Below are positions 1-10,077 of a stretch of DNA of 64,000 nucleotides, one piece after another. The stretch is from assembly GCA_015698045.1 (NCBI GenBank), contig BLAL01000030.1, positions 310,001 through 374,000 of the forward strand, in the 5' to 3' direction. This DNA is from Rhizophagus clarus (lineage: Eukaryota; Glomeromycota; Glomeromycetes; Glomerales; Glomeraceae). Both the position numbers and the translations under genes were made by a program. Numbering within the stretch: position 1 is the first letter of the stretch; every line of letters starts with the position of its first letter. The notes beneath the pieces were generated by a model. It was not told the DNA's origin. It ran no database searches and worked only from the letters and a program-made list of their open reading frames with translations.

Positions 1-157
1 AGAAAAACCAATCAAATGGTTTGATAATAGGGTTAACTATTTATTTCTTTTTTTATAAAGATGCCTTTACCATTTTATGCTGTTCTTGATACTTATTAAC
101 CTATTCACTACTTCAATCTGTTTTACCATTTCTACTATTTATTCATTTTTCAATCTA

Positions 158-679
158 CTAGGAATCATATATTATTACATTATGTATTATTATACTGAAT
201 ACTGATTTGTCAATTAAAGGAACCTGATTAACAGGTACTATTACAATTTCTTCTTTTGTGCGCTTATGCCTACCTTTTTTTTGTGATATTTCCTTCTTTG
301 ACTGACTTCATCTTAAAATTCTGCATCTTTCCTTATTTAGTTCACTTTTCATTGAACCAACTTTTTTTGTCAATTTCTCAATGTTCTCATTTTTCTGTAA
401 TATTATTTGTTCTTTTGCCTTTAGTTCTGTTTTTTTTTGGCAGCATTGACGTAATATCTTTATTCTTTGCTGCACCTTACAAAGCCAGTTCCAAAGGTCA
501 TCATTGTTCTTCCCTATCTTAGTGAGTTCTACTGAATTTATTTTTGAGGATATTTCTTCTAAAGTCCTAAACAAAAGTTCTACAGTCTCCAGACTTCCAA
601 ACTTTGCTATATATGCTAAATGACTGTTCATATCTATTTCATATTTACTTGGCATTTCTAGTTGCCCTATTTTCCACAA
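158..679 (-). pseudogene. coiled-coil protein fragment with in-frame stop
   Basis: The reading frame codes for a charged, heptad-like segment rich in Lys, Glu, Leu and Asn, with stretches such as EKLTKKVGSMKSELNKE, as expected of a coiled coil. It is interrupted by TGA at 308-310. The same frame stays open for about 50 more codons to a TAG at 158-160, through a basic stretch and then a hydrophobic stretch (EIVIVPVNQVPLI). The frame is open for about ten codons before the first ATG-like position, so the first exon or true start may lie further right. I do not recognise the family. Either the TGA is a nonsense mutation or the protein really ends there; continued coding character past the stop favours decay. 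The overlapping plus-strand ORF is a shadow. Confidence 0.4.
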
Positions 680-719
680 ATTTTTTCTTAAGACTTTGTC
701 ATTTCTACTTATAGTGTGT

Positions 720-1205
720 TGTTAAACCCCTTTCTCGTCAAGTATGATCCCATTTAGATTATTTTAACAAGCTTTTATTAATAACATTCAAGTGTTTTTC
801 CTTTCAAAAATTTATGGTTTAAGGTAGGGTATTTAATTGATGAAAAAAGTCCCAATCGATGATTTGATCGATCACGCAAACACATGATCGATCAAAAATC
901 GATTTACCATAATTGATCACATGCAATCAATCTCTTGATTGATTTTATAATTCAATCAAACAAAAAAAGGACAATCGAATTAAAATTGATCGATTATTGA
1001 TTGATTCTATAAATTTTATTAAATTTTATTAAATTTTATTTCTAAACTTTAAAAAAATTAACTTTAATCTTATCAAATTTATACAAAAAATCATTTGAAC
1101 CTACTTATTAATATAAATAAAGATACTATGTATTTTATTTGTAATTCTAAATATTATGTGCTATAATAAATTTTATTATTCGTTATATGATTCTACAAAA
1201 ATTGG
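720..1205. repeat. ATCGAT/TTGATC-rich degenerate repeat, otherwise no gene
   Basis: From about 836 to 1010 the sequence is dominated by variants of GATCGATC, ATTGATTG and ATCAATC on both strands, a degenerate short repeat. The rest of this stretch is plain A/T-rich DNA in which I see no gene. Confidence 0.5.
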
Positions 1206-1612
1206 TCTTTCGACCATCAATTGACCATAAATTGACCATAAATTGACCATAAATTGACCATAAATTGACCATCAATTGACCATAAATTGACCATAATTCG
1301 ACCATGAATCGACCATAATTTGACCATAATTTGACCATAATTTGACCATAATTCGACCATAATTCGACCATGAAACGACCATGAAACGACCATGAATCGA
1401 CCATAATTTGACCATAATTCGACCATAATTCGACCATAATTCGACCATAATTCGACCATAATTCGACCATAAATTGACCATCAATTGACCATAATTTGAC
1501 CATAATTTGACCATAATTCGACCATAATTTGACCATAATTTGACCATAATTTGACCATCAATCAACCATCAATCGACCATCAATCGACCATCAATCGACC
1601 ATCAATCGACGA
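1206..1612. repeat. 11-bp minisatellite (TTGACCATAAA type)
   Basis: About 37 head-to-tail copies of an 11-bp unit, GACCATAAWTY with variants at two or three positions (AAATT, AATTC, TCAAT, GAAAC). Because 11 is not a multiple of 3 and the unit holds no stop on the complement, all three minus-strand frames stay open and give spurious proteins of the form MVELWSNYGRI. No real gene is implied. Confidence 0.95.
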
Positions 1613-1790
1613 TCATTGATCTTTCAATCGGCAACCCGATTTGGTGCCGATTTTCGACATCATCCGGCATCAATCGGGTAGTACGATTTATTACCGATTG
1701 AATATCGATTCGTTTGACTGTTCATCAATCCTGATGACCGATTGATAGCCGATTGATGCCCAATTTGACATCGTTCGACCTGTGAAATGC
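1613..1790. repeat. degenerate CCGATTGAT-rich repeat
   Basis: Immediately after the minisatellite, loosely repeated CCGATTGATG, AATCGGCA and TTCGACAT motifs continue, richer in G and C than the surroundings. It looks like a diverged continuation of the same satellite family. Confidence 0.5.
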
Positions 1791-1800
1791 TTTCTGCCAT

Positions 1801-3040
1801 TTCAGTTTTTTAGGCAGCTTCTTTAGAGTCTTTGGACGCGTGGATTGTGGTACTTTTTATTCTTAAATTTTTATTTTATGAAATGTTACCCTAACAACTT
1901 CGTTTTTCGTTATTTTAGATTGGCTCATTTTCAGCTCTTTGGATGTGCGAATGGTAGATTTTTTTTTATTTTTATCGATTTTGAGTTTTTTTTTGTTTAA
2001 ATATATACTAATTTTCTTTTTTTAGGTTTTTCTTTATTCGTTAGGAAAAAGATCAATATGTTCCTTTCAATGAAATATTTGATTCTTCATTTATTCTTTT
2101 TTAGATGGTCGTGGCTTGGATTTTTTGTTACATTCAGAAATTTGCATAATTTACATATTTTTCGGTGGGTTTCTTTTTAATTTTAACGAAACTTATTTTA
2201 TTTTTGACAACTTACTAATTTTTCATTGGTTTCTTCTATCTTATAAGCGACCAGTTTTTTGGATTCTAGGATGCGCAGAATTATGGAATTTTGTAGGTAT
2301 TTCAACAATCTTTGAATTTTTATTTAACGAAATTTATTTTTCTTTTTTTTTTCTTTTTTTTAGACAGCTAATTTTTATGGACACGGATTTCGGTGAGGAG
2401 AACTGTATTTGGACGCGTGGAAACTTGGTAAGGAGTTGCTTTTTTAGTCATTTTAACGAAACGATCACTAACATTTTGTTTATTCTTTTTTTGTAGACCA
2501 AATATTTGGACGCGCATATTACGAATCTTTATATCTTAAAGATTTAAAAATTATTTAATGTTATATGATATAGGAAATAAGGTTATTTATTTAATTTATT
2601 ATTACATAACTATATAGTGTTTACTTAATAATTTATTTCAATTTTGTTATTTTTAAATAGGTCCTTTGGCTCTATTGCGGTAAGATATTTTTTTTCAATT
2701 ATTTTCTTTAATGAATGATTACTAACTTTCTTTTTTTCTTTATAGACGGCTGGCTCTTTGGTCTTGGATATCTTTAGACGCGAATTTCATGTTATTTAAT
2801 TTTTATTTAATTTTTCTTTTAACGAATAGTCATTAACATTCATCATCTTTCTTTTTCCCGATAGTTGGTTCTTTGACTCTTTGGACATGTGAAAAACTTG
2901 GTAAGATTCTATTTATTTCTAATTATTCATTTCAATAAAACATTTTTACTAACATTATAATTTCCCTTTTTTTTAGACAAGTGGTTCGTGTGCACAAAAT
3001 TTTGTGATTTTAAATTTGTATTTTGTGAAAACTAACATTA
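1801..3040 (+). repeat. tandem intron-like units with GGACGCG mini-exons
   Basis: At least eight copies of a pattern: a T-rich tract ending in TTTAG (about 1813, 1918, 2025, 2104, 2363, 2496, 2660, 2745, 2864, 2976), then an exon-like block of roughly 20-65 nt related to ACGGCTGGCTCTTTGGACGC, then GTAAG or GTAG, then TTTTAACGAAA and a branch-point-like CACTAAC or TACTAAC, then the next T-rich tract. The clearest introns are 2428-2496, 2680-2745 and 2901-2976 (66-76 bp). Either a gene with many short repeated exons or a repeat whose unit carries splice signals. No long protein can be read through it. Confidence 0.6.
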
Positions 3041-3975
3041 TGTTCCTGGACATGTAGAATTTAATGAGCTGCTACTAATATTTTTTTATCTTTCTTAGCA
3101 ACTTTTTGACTTTTTAGATATGTAATGAAACGTTCTTAATATTTGGTCTTCATTTTTAGATGAACTCAGATTTCGGTAATTATTGAAAAAAAATAAATAT
3201 TATTATTTGTTTGTATTTTATTCAAGGAAATTTACTAATATGACTTTTATCTTATATTGATAACTATACTTTATTAGCGATGCAACATTTTGGGTTTTTA
3301 GTATAAAGTTACTTGAATTTAAAGATCATAAGCTTTCCCACCAGCTGGCAATGTTTATGAAATTTCTTTAATTCACAAAGAAAGCCTTGCTAAAGTTATC
3401 TTTAGTGTAGGTCTAGTAATACATTGCCTTAATTGAGCGCGGCTACGAGAGTTTATAATTCTTAAAAACAAGATATATGTAATACTTATTTATTTTATTT
3501 ATTTATTTATTACAATTCATTTACTATTTATACATGTATTTTAACAGTTTTTATACAAATTGCTTTATAATAAATGTTAAATATATTTGTAATATCAAAT
3601 TTACAATTAATTTTACAATAGTTTCCACTGTATATTTTTGTAATCAATCTTACTAATTAATATCAAAATTTATAATAGAAACATATTGCCCAATAACAAG
3701 TATCTTATCATGGTTTGTGCACAATGTATTATTACAATAATTTTACAATACATTTAAAAAATTTTAGGTTGTTAGCAAAGTAATAGATGAATGCTGTATA
3801 GTATGCCCTAATAATACATAGTCTGATGAATGTCGTAAGTAATTCAGACAATAATATTATATTATCCATTATACTGAAATCTTAAATTTCCTTATTAAAG
3901 GCTTAAAGCACTATTACATAAAGCTGGAAATCACGTCATCAGCAAAGGAATTATAAAAAAGAAGACTGATTGATA
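3041..3975. other. A/T-rich stretch, no gene recognised
   Basis: Plain A/T-rich sequence with a few loose T-rich/AG echoes of the preceding array at its left end. I find no convincing coding segment, RNA gene or clear repeat. Confidence 0.5.
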
Positions 3976-4495
3976 ATTGTCCGGTTAAATTAATTCTAGA
4001 AGATTTACGAGATAGTCCATTTATTGTAACAATGTCAGTAGGTAAACATAACTAACCATCCTCCTCTGCCACCTTGCAAGACACCATACAATATAAGAAG
4101 TTAACTTCGAAAAATAATTGATAATGAACACATACTTTTTTGACAGCGAGAAAGTTTTTAACTGGTATGTTATGACATATATTCATGATTTATGAAAGAA
4201 TTAAAACTTACAATCTATTTACAACTGAGGATCATTGATTAAAAGTCATTTAAATGGAAAGAAAATAAGTGATTTAATCTAAAATCAATTATTATATTGA
4301 GAAAAGTAGGCGCTCACAATACCCATTTGGTCAAAAAATTCTGGGAGTAGTACACGAATTTATGAAGCATGAAAAAGGTGAAGTTCCATATATACAAATT
4401 GAAATTGATATGGCATTTAAAAGAATTCCCGGTATTACAAACGAATGGGCTTATCTGCCTCAAGTCAAAAAAGTAAGTTAATGTGAGATTAATGT
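3976..4495 (+). pseudogene. MULE-type transposase relic
   Basis: Coding fragments in several frames match the Mutator-like transposase family common in Glomeromycotina. First comes CPVKLILEDLRDSPFIVTM followed by SVGKHN and, one frame away, NHPPLPP, the usual Gly-His-Asn-His-Pro-rich segment after a zinc-binding domain. Then TFLTARKFLTG. Then, at about 4330-4485, HEKGEVPYIQIEIDMAFKRI, which is the start of the transposase catalytic region (DMxFKR...NE). Stops and frame changes separate these pieces and the C-terminal half is missing: after 4485 a GTAAGT-like sequence and then unrelated DNA follow. Family assignment is from motif memory. Confidence 0.6.
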
Positions 4496-4555
4496 TAATT
4501 TTTTTTTATAATCGCTGATTTATAATTTTCTAAATATATATCCTTAACATTTGCA

Positions 4556-4795
4556 AGAATATTCGAATATTGGAACGGCGTTATAGACGTTTAGGTACCA
4601 TGATGTGTGGGCGCCATCCCTCCCTAATGGGATCCCGGCGATCTAAACCTTCTAGGGCAATGGTAAGACACTAAGACCCCACGTGGTGAATTATTCATTG
4701 AGAAACCGCTGGCTAGGCGGCTCGAACCCACGTCATCCATTCTATCTAAATATCATAGGAGCGGACAACCGCATATTGTTCACATCGTTACCGAT
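4556..4795 (-). repeat. GC-rich insertion, possible tRNA-derived SINE
   Basis: An island of much higher G+C than its surroundings with sharp edges. On the minus strand it holds GGTTCGAGCC (4719-4728), a match to the RNA polymerase III B-box consensus GGTTCGANNCC. I could not find a convincing A-box upstream and no complete tRNA fold, so a SINE or SINE fragment is a guess. Confidence 0.3.
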
Positions 4796-5452
4796 CATTT
4801 GTCGATCATTTATTAATCATCTATTCAATTTTGTCAAAAAAAAATAAATAATATATTATTATTAATTCAATTTATTTTTATTGTATTAGATGGGATTTTA
4901 ACTAGATTTTTGCCTGTCGAGATATTGTATTTCGGAATTTTGGACTTGTTGTACAGTACCTATCGGGATTTGGTGATTTTTGTCGATCGTGTCAGGATTC
5001 TAACTTGAGGTATTCTAAATAACTTTTCACCATTTTTCGTAAAAATAGAAAAATTTTTATTATAGACACTGATATTCTGACAATGTTAAAGTTATACATG
5101 TTAAATTAAAAATCGATTGCTTTTAAGTTATTTTATGCTTTATTATTAAAAAAATGTTGATGATAAATCCAAAGTCAGAAATTTTGCAATTAACAAAACT
5201 TCAATATAACAACACAATAAAAAAGAGAACTACAAATAAATAAAAAGGATAGAGTGAAGCAAAAGGGAATTATGGAAAACAAAGGGAAAAAAAAAGTGAA
5301 TGAACGAAACAAAAGAACATAAGGGGAGAAAAAGTGGGTTGAAGGTGAAATAAAAAAATAGATGAAAATGGAATAAAAGATAAGAAGTTGATTTATTCTG
5401 TACGCTTCTTCATTTCTGCAACAATAAACTTGTTAAAAGTATTGGCAATTTT
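4796..5452. other. no gene; purine-rich tract at 5215-5395
   Basis: A/T-rich DNA with one strongly purine-biased stretch on the plus strand (repeated AAAGGGA, AAAAGTG and GAACGAAAC-like runs) just downstream of the secreted-peptide gene. Nothing else recognised. Confidence 0.4.
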
Positions 5453-5703
5453 TTAGTCAATACAACTAGTAGGGTCACTTTTGAGACAACATGAATGATC
5501 TTTAAAAATAAAATATATTAGATTACATATAATTATATAAAAGATTGAGTATAAACTATTAATATAATATATATAGGATACGTACTTTTACATATGAAAT
5601 TAGGGCCACATTCACTATCACCTTCACAATATTGTGCTTTTGTCGAGAATGCTAAAGAAACAATAATAACGGCAACAGTGAACAAAGAAAGGTTGAATTT
5701 CAT
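5453..5703 (-). CDS. small secreted cysteine-rich peptide (two exons)
   Basis: Exon 1 is 5703-5586 and exon 2 is 5499-5453, joined across an 86-bp intron (GTACGT donor, TTTAAAG acceptor) after the first base of codon 40, giving 54 residues. Residues 1-23 form a classic signal peptide: Lys2, a hydrophobic core of Leu, Val and Ile, and a small-residue cleavage region ending in TKA. The mature part of about 31 residues has six cysteines (26, 32, 38, 43, 44, 52) spaced C-x5-C-x5-C-x4-CC-x7-C, a knottin-like order with a CC pair. The start is fixed by the signal peptide, and a TATA box lies about 80 bp upstream. It is likely exported and disulfide-bonded. Function is unknown; small secreted proteins of symbiotic fungi are often effector candidates, but that is inference. 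Confidence 0.75.
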
Positions 5704-5780
5704 TTTGATTTTTTGTTGAATTTTTACTTTCTGTAGAAAAGAAATTTTTTTTTATTTTTCAAATGATAGAGAGTTGAACG

Positions 5781-5790
5781 TATTTATATA
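5781..5790 (-). promoter_or_regulatory. TATA box of the secreted-peptide gene
   Basis: TATATAAATA on the minus strand, 78-87 bp upstream of the start codon at 5703, the only strong TATA element in this upstream region. Confidence 0.5.
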
Positions 5791-5799
5791 TATATGAAA

Positions 5800-6750
5800 T
5801 TTGGGTAGCTTAGTGCTCAAATCAAAACTATATCTGGTCCCATAGTAAAAGATTTTTTCTCGTGTTCGTTAATTTTTAATAAATAAGTTTCTTATTAATA
5901 TTGATGAAATTTCCCATTTTAATAACTTTGTATTCTTTTCAATATTTTCTTTTAAAATTCTGCAAAAGTATTACATCTTTCATGTAATAGAATGCTTTTT
6001 CCAATAAAAAAAGTATTTAAATTTCGACAATAATAAGTATTTACTCTTGGATACATTTTCCATAAGAAAAAAAAAATTTTTCTTTAATACTTTTTGAAAA
6101 AGCGAGCTATTATGTTATTTCTTTAAGTTATTATGTACTCTTTGCATTTATTAGAATTCAAAAAAAAAGAATATTAATAAGGGATTTTTTTCTGACAAGA
6201 GAGTACAAAATCCCGAATTTGATATCATATTAATTTGATTGTCATTATTATTAATAAATTTTTATGAGACCATATATAGTTTTGATTCAATTAGACAGTA
6301 GATCGTAAGTTCTGCACGTGCAAAGGCGTAGATCGTAAACGTGTGGTTCATTTAATGTCAAACATTCCTTCATCTTTTATTCAAAATGCTATAAGCTTGC
6401 GTCTGATGATAGCAATCAGGTGACGGTGACAAGCGAATAAACAGACAATCAAACTCCATTTTCTTGAAAAATAGATAATCGCGGCAAAATGATATTCCCA
6501 TAACTGATAAGAAATCACACGTCCCAGTAAAAGCTTTTTTAACTGTTAGACACACATATATATTAACCATAATAATCTTTTATCTTCTTAATTATTTTAT
6601 CTAATAAACAATCATGACTACTACTAACTCAACTATGAATGATGATGTAGTCCATTATTAACTGGTTTTGCCAGTGTATATAATGTGTCAGGATGAGATG
6701 AAAATGAAGCAAGGAAAACATTTTCAATATCGAATATTTAGTATTCTTAT
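5800..6750. other. A/T-rich stretch, no gene recognised
   Basis: No coding segment with recognisable character. A 66-codon minus-strand frame at 6370-6570 has no family features and no splice or start context that would support it. Confidence 0.45.
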
Positions 6751-6754
6751 CCTT

Positions 6755-6925
6755 GTCGAACCGTCCCGACAACCATTTTCCTGACGTAACCTTTCCCGAC
6801 AATGATTCCCCGACATGACAAAAACCTGACTAGACATTTTCTCGAATACTACTTTTTCCCAACATGACATTATTCCGATGATAAGTATCCCGACAAACAA
6901 ATTCCCAACATGACAATTTTCTGAT
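6755..6925. repeat. degenerate TTCCCGACA tandem repeat
   Basis: About ten loosely spaced copies of TTCCCGACAATGA or TTCCCAACATGACA (variants CCTGACG, CCCCGACA, CCCAACA) with a period near 15-20 bp. Some copies have C-to-T or G-to-A differences. Confidence 0.75.
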
Positions 6926-7170
6926 CTATAAAAATACTCGATTTTACTGAAAAAAAAAAATAAGATTAAAAAAATATTTGTAATATAATAAATAAATTAA
7001 TAGAAAATTAAATTTATTTATTATAATTTATTTAATTTACTTTTTATGCAATATCTTAATTTTTTTTATTAAATAAAAAATAAAATTATACTTTCGATCA
7101 ATTATAATAAAAATACTGAAAGCAATTTTGTGAGACTGTACTAATAAAGTATCATGTTTCATATATGAAT

Positions 7171-7501
7171 TGTAATGACGGAAATCTATGGAGTCATGTG
7201 ATCAAGTAGATCATCAAATTAGGATAGGCAAATATATAATACGAAATTAATAGTCATTTTATTAATTATTAAAGTAGATCATTGATCGACGAGTGTAATA
7301 ATATATAAACCCTAGTTTGTAGACTTAGTAAAAGGTAACAAGCGTTAAGCATAGGTTAGATTACGAATACTTAAAAATGTAACTACCTAATTATTTAGAG
7401 ATAATAAAGTTTCAGAGTTTAAATAAAGTTTATATTTGAGAAAAGTAAAAGTTTAATATAATCTCTTGTTGTGCCGGAAGTGGCAGGAGTTCGGCGTGAC
7501 A
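7171..7501 (+). mobile_element. solo LTR of an LTR retrotransposon
   Basis: A 331-bp segment beginning TGTAATGACG and ending GGCGTGACA is flanked on both sides by GAAT (7167-7170 and 7502-7505), a likely 4-bp target duplication. Inside, in the right order, are a TATA box (TATATAAA near 7302), AATAAA signals (7403 and 7422) and a pyrimidine-rich run before a G-rich 3' end. The ends TGT...ACA are typical of LTRs. No internal retrotransposon domain is adjacent, so this is a solo LTR left after recombination. Confidence 0.65.
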
Positions 7502-7505
7502 GAAT

Positions 7506-9217
7506 ATATAAAATATTTTGATTGACGCATCATGCTAATTTATTAATCTAACTATTTAAATATTAAAACAGATTAGACTAAATTATTTGTGAAATTTTTA
7601 AAATGCATTTTTTTATGATATTCAATATTATGTATTTAACAGAATTTTTTTATTAGAATTATTTAAACACTAAGGTTAGAATAGTAAAATGGTTTACAAG
7701 TTTCTTAGTTTGTAATTTAAATAATTCGTTTAAATATAGTCTTCTCTTTTTTCTTTGCAAATAACCCTTTTTTTTATAATTTATCAATAATTAAAATGTA
7801 ACTATTAAAATGATTTTATTTGCATTACTATAAACTGCAACGTGAATAGATATTCAATGCCTTGTAATATTTTTATAGTGTGAATTATGCTTAATTTAAA
7901 AAACAAACCAATTTTACAATTTTTATAAACAAATTTAGCAAAGTCATTCACACATTTTTATTCCTTGTTCGTATTATTGTATTTAGAATACAGTATTATT
8001 ATAAGAAATGATCGGTTAAAACTGGACCATGAATCTTTAATGCGTTCCTCAGATTTATTTCTGGATATTTCATTTCTAACTTATTCCTTACATTATAATG
8101 CATATATAACACATATACTTTAAGCAGAATATATCATAACTGGAAGACGTATAAGAAATATACTAAAATTTAAATGTTAAAATCATAACAATAATTCAAT
8201 AGAACGTAAAATTGAAAACATATTTGTTATAAAATTCCTGGGACTTATGACGAAATTGAGACTTATAATATACTATAATATATATTGTCCGCCAGTGACT
8301 AATATTGAACAACTCCTTTATAATAAAAAATTGACTAGTCAGGAATTGTCTGGTACGAAGTTAAATACGTTTAAACTAGATTAGTAGAATAAAAGATTTT
8401 ACGCTGAAACTTGGGAATTATCTATGATTTCTCTTTATAGCATTAGTTAACAAAACCTATTATTGTATATACATATAGAGTATAGAGCGAAATATATTCA
8501 TACTAGTACGAAGTAGCGGTAATAAATTTTGTTACTATCTGAGTATAAACTGTGTAAATCATTCGAATAAAAAAATCCGCGTAATGTATTTCTAGAACAA
8601 TTACACATTATGATACCAACCACAATATTTGTAGATCATACGACTGAAACAAAAAATTACGTTTAATAATAATATATAATAGTATAGTTCCATTGAATGG
8701 CTTGAATGTTTATTTTTAACAAAGAAGTTCTTTGAAAATATAGAGGGTACACAAACCGATGATCAGGAGATGAATGTTTCATTCGTTATAGAAATTCCTC
8801 ACAAAACAGAAATTTAAATGATAATGATCGTCGATGTAACAAAGCTTAACTTGAAAGAGATTAAATAATGCATTGAATGTAAAATTTGTGCACATTTTTT
8901 AAAATTACTTTGTTTTGGAAAGCCAATAAACGAAATTCTGTCATTCTTTGTGACCCGAATAAAAATAAATTGGCTACACGGAAAAGTTTTCCGTCATGCA
9001 GAAATTAATTTTATCGGAATTAAGTTAACTCCGGTTAAATCGTCACAAGCTATTGTTTTCAATCATTTTATCGTATATTCCGTATATTCCGTATATTCCA
9101 TATAGATGTGTTGTAGACTTACCTCAAACCTGGTCTTTCTAATGCTCTAACCGAATTAGGTTTGGATTATAATTGCTCCTTGGGACATGGTCGAGTTTGA
9201 GTTGCAAAATTTATTCG
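7506..9217. other. intergenic, no gene recognised
   Basis: Mostly A/T-rich sequence. A CGTATATTC-like unit is tandemly repeated three times near 9071-9100. A weak open segment around 8735-8820 has ordinary amino-acid composition but no family signature. I see nothing else. Confidence 0.4.
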
Positions 9218-9225
9218 TATATAAA
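9218..9225 (+). promoter_or_regulatory. TATA box of the nuclease-helicase gene
   Basis: TATATAAA lies 67-74 bp before the start codon at 9292 and is followed by a long pyrimidine tract (about 9236-9260) of the type in which transcription starts in many fungi. Confidence 0.5.
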
Positions 9226-9291
9226 TTGTGCGTGTTTTCTTTTTTTTTTTTTTCTCCGTCTTATATCAATTCATCTTGAAAATTAATAAAA

Positions 9292-10043
9292 ATGCCTCAG
9301 GTTAGTAAAAATAGTCGTGTCATATTTATAAATATAGAGAATTTAGAATTTCTCTTTTTCCTCGTTTTCTTATATATGCAAAAACTTACTTTATGATAAT
9401 TATATTTATTATAAAGAAAAAAAATTTCTTTCATCTTCCATCAATACTGTATTTTTATTTATTGTCATCTTTATTTTGTTTCTTTTTATATAAATTTTCA
9501 ATAGGGAGTACCTTCAATTTCGATATCCGATTTATCAAAATATTACCAATTCAACTGTGAAAAATTATTACATAAGATTGCTTTCAAAGAACCACTAAAT
9601 TGCAATACCGAAAAGGAAACACCAATATATAAAAATGAAAAGGGACCAATGGATAATCTAACGTTGCTTGAAGCGTCAAAGCAGCGTGGTAATAAATTTG
9701 AATCAGATATTAATGATAGTTTAAGTAATTCAATTGATTGTCGAAATAAATCATACAAAGATGTATTAAAAAATGCTCAAGTTGGTCAAACTTTTAGTCA
9801 AATGAAATTTAATGTACCCGAAAATTTTTATGATAGTGTAAATATAAAAAATATCATTGAATTAAAAAGTTTTATACCAGACTTCATTGAGGTTATAGAA
9901 GAAGGTGGTAAGAAAAAATTGATGGTTTGGGACGCAAAATCTTCAAAAAGTGCGCGAATTTCTCATCAGGTATATAATAATATAAATATATGATCTATTT
10001 TGAGATTTATCCTGTATAAATGAATTCTAATATTTTTTCTTCA

Positions 10044-10077
<34 letters not shown>

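Noticed and set aside
256..522. Plus-strand 88-codon ORF rich in Phe, Leu and Ser
   Set aside because: Antisense shadow of the coiled-coil fragment; the minus strand has heptad character and Lys/Glu-rich coding.
1183..1565. Three overlapping minus-strand ORFs of about 80-117 codons
   Set aside because: They are the translation of an 11-bp tandem repeat in its three frames and have no independent coding character.
4719..4728. Possible tRNA gene on the minus strand
   Set aside because: Only the B-box is present; I could not form an acceptor stem, D-arm or anticodon arm, so it is listed as a possible SINE only.
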